A stretch of 8,301 nucleotides of DNA, taken from positions 1 to 8,301 of the forward strand of contig WLLG01000075.1 in NCBI GenBank assembly GCA_009700815.1, read 5' to 3'. Positions 6,141 to 8,301 of this stretch are shown here, piece after piece. Positions within the stretch are counted from its first letter, which is position 1. Every line of letters starts with the position of its first letter. The stretch is from Actinomycetota bacterium. Lineage in GTDB: Bacteria; Actinomycetota; Acidimicrobiia; Acidimicrobiales; Microtrichaceae. Position numbers and translations under genes: made by a program. Under the pieces are notes generated by a model. That model had not been told where the DNA came from and did no database searches. It worked only from the letters and a program-made list of their open reading frames with translations.

Positions 6141-6172
6141 TGCGCCTGACCCCCTATAGGGGGTCAGGCGCA
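6141..6172 (-). terminator. 32-bp perfect palindrome after ettA, probable U-tract-less terminator
   Basis: TGCGCCTGACCCCC at 6141-6154 is perfectly complementary to 6159-6172, around a central TATA that is itself palindromic. It starts 15 bases after the ettA stop. The RNA hairpin would be a 14-bp, very GC-rich stem with a four-base loop. Neither strand shows a T-run after it, as is common for actinobacterial terminators. Because it is a perfect palindrome, it could also act on the other strand or bind a dimeric protein. A role in ending ettA transcription is the simplest reading. Confidence 0.65.
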
Positions 6173-6187
6173 TAACAGAGCGGGGCT

Positions 6188-7885
6188 TTAGCGGGTCAGC
6201 GGCTTGTACTTAATGCGATGAGGCTGAGCCGCATCGGCACCGAGTTCCTTCTTCCGCTGAGCCTCGTATTCGGTGAAGTTGCCTTCGAACCAACGAACCT
6301 GCGAGTCGCCCTCGAAAGCCAGCATGTGCGTAGCAATCCGATCCAAGAACCAACGATCGTGCGAGATCACAACGGCACACCCAGGGAAGGCGGCTAAGCC
6401 GTCTTCGAGCGCACGAAGGGTATCGATGTCGAGGTCGTTCGTCGGCTCATCGAGTAGGAGCACGTTGCCTGCAGTTCGCAGCAACTTGGCCAGGTGAACT
6501 CGGTTGCGCTCTCCACCCGAGAGTTGTCCAACCTTCTTTTGCTGGTCCGGACCCTTGAACATGAAGCTTGCGCAATAGACCCGTGAGTTCACCTCGCGGT
6601 TGCCCAACTTGATGAAATCTAACCCGTCTGTGATTTCCTCATACAGGGTGTTGTCGTCAGTCAGAGAGTCGCGAGACTGATCGACATAGGACAGGTCGAC
6701 GGTTGAGCCAACCGTCAGGGTTCCGCTATCAGGGACGTCCTCAACGTGACCACCCTCAAGGGCTTGAACAATCATGCGGAAGAGCGTGGTCTTTCCAGCC
6801 CCGTTTGGACCGATTACTCCAACGATTCCTGATCGGGGCAGAGTGAAGGTGAGGTCCTCGATGAGGAGTCGATCTCCGTAACCCTTGCTGATCGACTCAG
6901 CCTCTACCACTTGATCCCCTAGGCGCGGGCCAGGCGGAATAGTGATCTCCATACTCCCGTCTTTGCTACGAGCAGCCTCGGCCTCGGCACGAAGCTCCTC
7001 GTAGGCCTGAAGGCGCGCCTTTGACTTTGCTTGCCGAGCCTTTGGTGCCATGCGAACCCATTCAAGCTCTCGCTCAAGATTCTTGCGCCTGCCATCGTTC
7101 TGCTTGTCTTCGAGAGCCAGACGCTCTTGCTTCTGCGCTAACCAACCTGAGTAGTTCCCCTCAAAGGGGTGGCCACGGCCATGCTCGAGTTCAAGAATCC
7201 ACTGTGCAACATTGTCGAGGAAGTAGCGATCGTGGGTAATGGCGACGACTGTGCCCTGATAATCCTGAAGGTAGCGCTCGAGCCAAGCCACTGACTCGGC
7301 ATCAAGATGGTTCGTTGGCTCATCAAGTAACAGCAGGTCAGGCTGCGCCAGCAGCAGGCGGCACAGAGCTACCCTTCGCCGCTCGCCTCCCGAGAGTTTT
7401 GTGACATCTGCATCGTGTGGGGGAGTGCGAAGCGCATCCATTGCAATGTCGATTGTTCGCTGCAGGTCCCAGGCGCCGGCCGCTTCGATCTTCGCCTCAA
7501 GGTCTGCCTGCTGGGCTCCGAGCTTCTCGTAGTCAGCCTCGGGGTCACTCCACTTTGCCATGAGAGCGTCATACGAGGTCAGGAGCGCAGCGACTTCGGC
7601 TACGCCGTCCATGATGTTTCCAATCACGTCCTTATCGGGATCAAGCTGCGGTTCCTGTTCAAGCATCCCTACCGTGAATCCAGGGGTGAGGCGCGCCTCG
7701 CCGTTGAACTGGTCATCGACTCCCGCCATGATCTTCAACAAGGTGGACTTGCCCGATCCGTTGGAGCCGATCACACCAATTTTTGCCCCCGGGTAAAAGC
7801 TGAGCGTGATGTCTTTGAGGACCTCGCGATCGGGGGGGATGAACTTGGTCACGCGATGCATTGTGAAGATGAACTGTGCACTCAT
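6188..7885 (-). CDS. ettA: Energy-dependent translational throttle protein EttA (ABC-F ATPase)
   Basis: EttA binds the ribosomal E site and gates the first steps of elongation according to ATP/ADP ratio. It is soluble and has no membrane domain. The 565-residue protein aligns closely to E. coli EttA (about 555) from MHRVTK to the end RIKYKPL. ABC domain 1 has Walker A GSNGSGKST at 40-48, LSGGE at 164-168 and Walker B LLLLDEP at 184-190. The arm-like acidic insert follows Walker A (about 88-145). A charged inter-domain linker, the P-site tRNA interaction region, spans about 243-318 with ERELEWVRMAPKARQAKSKAR at 271-291. ABC domain 2 has Walker A GPNGAGKTT at 359-367, LSGGE at 455-459 and LLLLDEP-like at 476-481. 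Both catalytic Glu are present. A small insert, ALEGGHVEDVP at 375-385, lengthens domain 2 relative to E. coli. There is no Shine-Dalgarno; a TAnnnT box lies eight bases upstream. Confidence 0.96.
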   Translation of the reverse strand: MSAQFIFTMHRVTKFIPPDREVLKDITLSFYPGAKIGVIGSNGSGKSTLLKIMAGVDDQFNGEARLTPGFTVGMLEQEPQLDPDKDVIGNIMDGVAEVAALLTSYDALMAKWSDPEADYEKLGAQQADLEAKIEAAGAWDLQRTIDIAMDALRTPPHDADVTKLSGGERRRVALCRLLLAQPDLLLLDEPTNHLDAESVAWLERYLQDYQGTVVAITHDRYFLDNVAQWILELEHGRGHPFEGNYSGWLAQKQERLALEDKQNDGRRKNLERELEWVRMAPKARQAKSKARLQAYEELRAEAEAARSKDGSMEITIPPGPRLGDQVVEAESISKGYGDRLLIEDLTFTLPRSGIVGVIGPNGAGKTTLFRMIVQALEGGHVEDVPDSGTLTVGSTVDLSYVDQSRDSLTDDNTLYEEITDGLDFIKLGNREVNSRVYCASFMFKGPDQQKKVGQLSGGERNRVHLAKLLRTAGNVLLLDEPTNDLDIDTLRALEDGLAAFPGCAVVISHDRWFLDRIATHMLAFEGDSQVRWFEGNFTEYEAQRKKELGADAAQPHRIKYKPLTR

Positions 7886-7893
7886 GGCAACGC

Positions 7894-7899
7894 AGAGTA
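7894..7899 (-). promoter_or_regulatory. Candidate -10 box for ettA
   Basis: On the minus strand this reads TACTCT (TAnnnT), ending eight bases before the ettA ATG, which would leave a 5' leader of about two bases. No -35-like hexamer is evident at the usual distance. The lack of a Shine-Dalgarno before ettA fits a nearly leaderless transcript. The upstream gene ends in a hairpin, so ettA needs its own promoter in this 128-bp gap. Confidence 0.35.
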
Positions 7900-7952
7900 C
7901 TTGGACTCGGCAGACTCGCCTGCACTCAGGCAGTACCCTGGGCGCAGACGCG

Positions 7953-7982
7953 AGAACGGCCCGGATTTCTCCGGACCGTTCT
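7953..7982 (-). terminator. Hairpin terminator after the Lys/Ala/Pro-rich gene
   Basis: Two 13-base arms (7953-7965 and 7970-7982) flank a four-base loop. In minus-strand RNA every position pairs, with one G-U, and the loop is GAAA, a stable GNRA tetraloop. In plus-strand RNA the same position (7960/7975) is a C-A mismatch. The structure therefore fits minus-strand transcription, 31 bases past the stop of the upstream gene. No U-tract follows. Confidence 0.72.
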
Positions 7983-8013
7983 GGTAATCATCTTCTTAGG
8001 CCTGATGGCCAAA

Positions 8014-8301
8014 TTAGCGCTTACGGGCTGGAGCCTTCTTGGCTGGAGCTTTACGTGCAGGCGCCTTCTTGGCTGGAGCCTTCTTGGCTGGTGCTTTACG
8101 TGCAGGCGCCTTCTTGGCTGGTGCCTTCTTAGCTGGTGCCTTACGTGCAGGCGCCTTCTTAGCTGGAGCCTTCTTGGCTGGAGCCTTCTTGGCTGGAGCC
8201 TTCTTGGCTGGAGCCTTCTTGGCTGGAGCCTTCTTGGCTGGAGCCTTCTTGGCTGGAGCCTTCTTGGCTGGAGCCTTCTTGGCTGGTGCCTTACGTGCAG
8301 G
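8014..8301 (-). CDS. C-terminal tail of a Lys/Ala/Pro-rich DNA-binding-type protein (HU/HupB-like or histone H1-like), 5' part outside window
   Basis: Ninety-five codons are visible, open at the right edge and ending in TAA at 8014-8016. They encode only Ala, Pro, Lys and Arg, as consecutive APAKK/APARK pentapeptides ending in APARKR. Tails of this composition occur on actinobacterial HU proteins (mycobacterial HupB, streptomycete HupS) and on histone H1-like proteins. They bind DNA non-specifically, compact the nucleoid and can be acetylated on Lys. The globular domain lies beyond position 8301, so HU identity is inferred and not seen. Other Lys-rich proteins that use such tails, for example some RNA-binding or topoisomerase proteins, are possible. 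The tail is highly positively charged and probably unstructured. The hairpin at 7953-7982 ends the gene before ettA. Confidence 0.75.
   Translation of the reverse strand, partial: PARKAPAKKAPAKKAPAKKAPAKKAPAKKAPAKKAPAKKAPAKKAPAKKAPARKAPAKKAPAKKAPARKAPAKKAPAKKAPARKAPAKKAPARKR
8017..8301 (-). repeat. 15-bp tandem repeat array (pentapeptide repeats) with a 45-bp higher-order period
   Basis: The basic unit on the plus strand is GGCTGGAGCCTTCTT. Seven perfect copies run consecutively from 8176 to 8280, with variant copies on both sides. Arg codons replace Lys at 8053, 8098 and 8143, exactly 45 bp apart, and again at 8293, 150 bp further. Each of these units also carries a distinct TGCAGG codon pair. 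This points to past duplication of 45-bp blocks followed by expansion of the 15-bp unit. The array continues past the window edge. Confidence 0.95.

Noticed and set aside
7415..7987. 190-codon plus-strand frame opposite the ettA 5' region
   Set aside because: It overlaps the highly conserved EttA first ABC domain and the adjacent terminator; its translation has no family signature.
7806..8132. Plus-strand frame ending in repetitive Trp/Leu/Ser-rich peptide
   Set aside because: The repeats are the antisense reading of the Ala/Pro/Lys codon array; the minus-strand product is the biologically sensible one.
8017..8301. Repeat array considered as CRISPR or other non-coding satellite
   Set aside because: There are no unique spacers. 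The 15-bp unit is a codon multiple and encodes a uniform pentapeptide in one frame that ends in a stop.

Overview
The window looks like chromosomal DNA of an uncultured actinobacterium (Actinomycetota). This placement is an inference from several signs. They are the moderate-to-high GC content, GTG starts, start codons preceded directly by a TAnnnT -10 box, GC-rich hairpins without a U-tract, a 95-residue Lys/Ala/Pro tail of the kind seen on actinobacterial HU/HupB proteins, and stand-alone CysN and CysC rather than a CysNC fusion. There is no insertion sequence, phage gene, tRNA, rRNA or CRISPR array. The content is mostly conserved housekeeping genes.

Layout. Positions 1-1993 (minus strand) hold cysQ followed 4 nt later by an ABC1/UbiB-type atypical kinase that runs off the left edge. 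Positions 1994-2181 are a divergent control region. Positions 2182-4954 (plus strand) hold the tightly packed sulfate-activation operon cysD-cysN-cysC, with 1-nt and 4-nt overlaps. Positions 5003-8301 (minus strand, convergent with cysC) hold, in transcription order, the C-terminal tail of a Lys/Ala/Pro-rich DNA-binding-type protein, ettA, a small Cys/His-rich conserved protein and an AlkA-like DNA glycosylase. Clear hairpins follow the first two of these.

How the genes work together. CysD and CysN form ATP sulfurylase (sulfate + ATP to APS), and CysC phosphorylates APS to PAPS. CysQ, transcribed divergently from the same control region, removes the by-product PAP left when PAPS is used. The window therefore has activation and by-product recycling but no PAPS reductase, sulfite reductase or sulfate transporter.

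The most interesting part is the 188-bp cysQ/cysD control region. A TAnnnT box sits exactly six bases before the cysQ ATG. Another sits exactly six bases before a GTG at 2059 that opens a Cys-codon-rich stretch (5 Cys in 41 codons, including a Cys-Cys pair) in frame with cysD. The Cys-Cys codons touch the 5' arm of a hairpin whose 3' arm is followed at once by six T's just before the cysD start. This resembles a cysteine-responsive attenuator, but it is a hypothesis from sequence reading only. Other points of note are a 32-bp palindrome after ettA, a 16-bp tandem duplication that doubles the ribosome-binding site of the glycosylase gene, and the nested 15-bp/45-bp repeat structure of the Lys/Ala/Pro tail.
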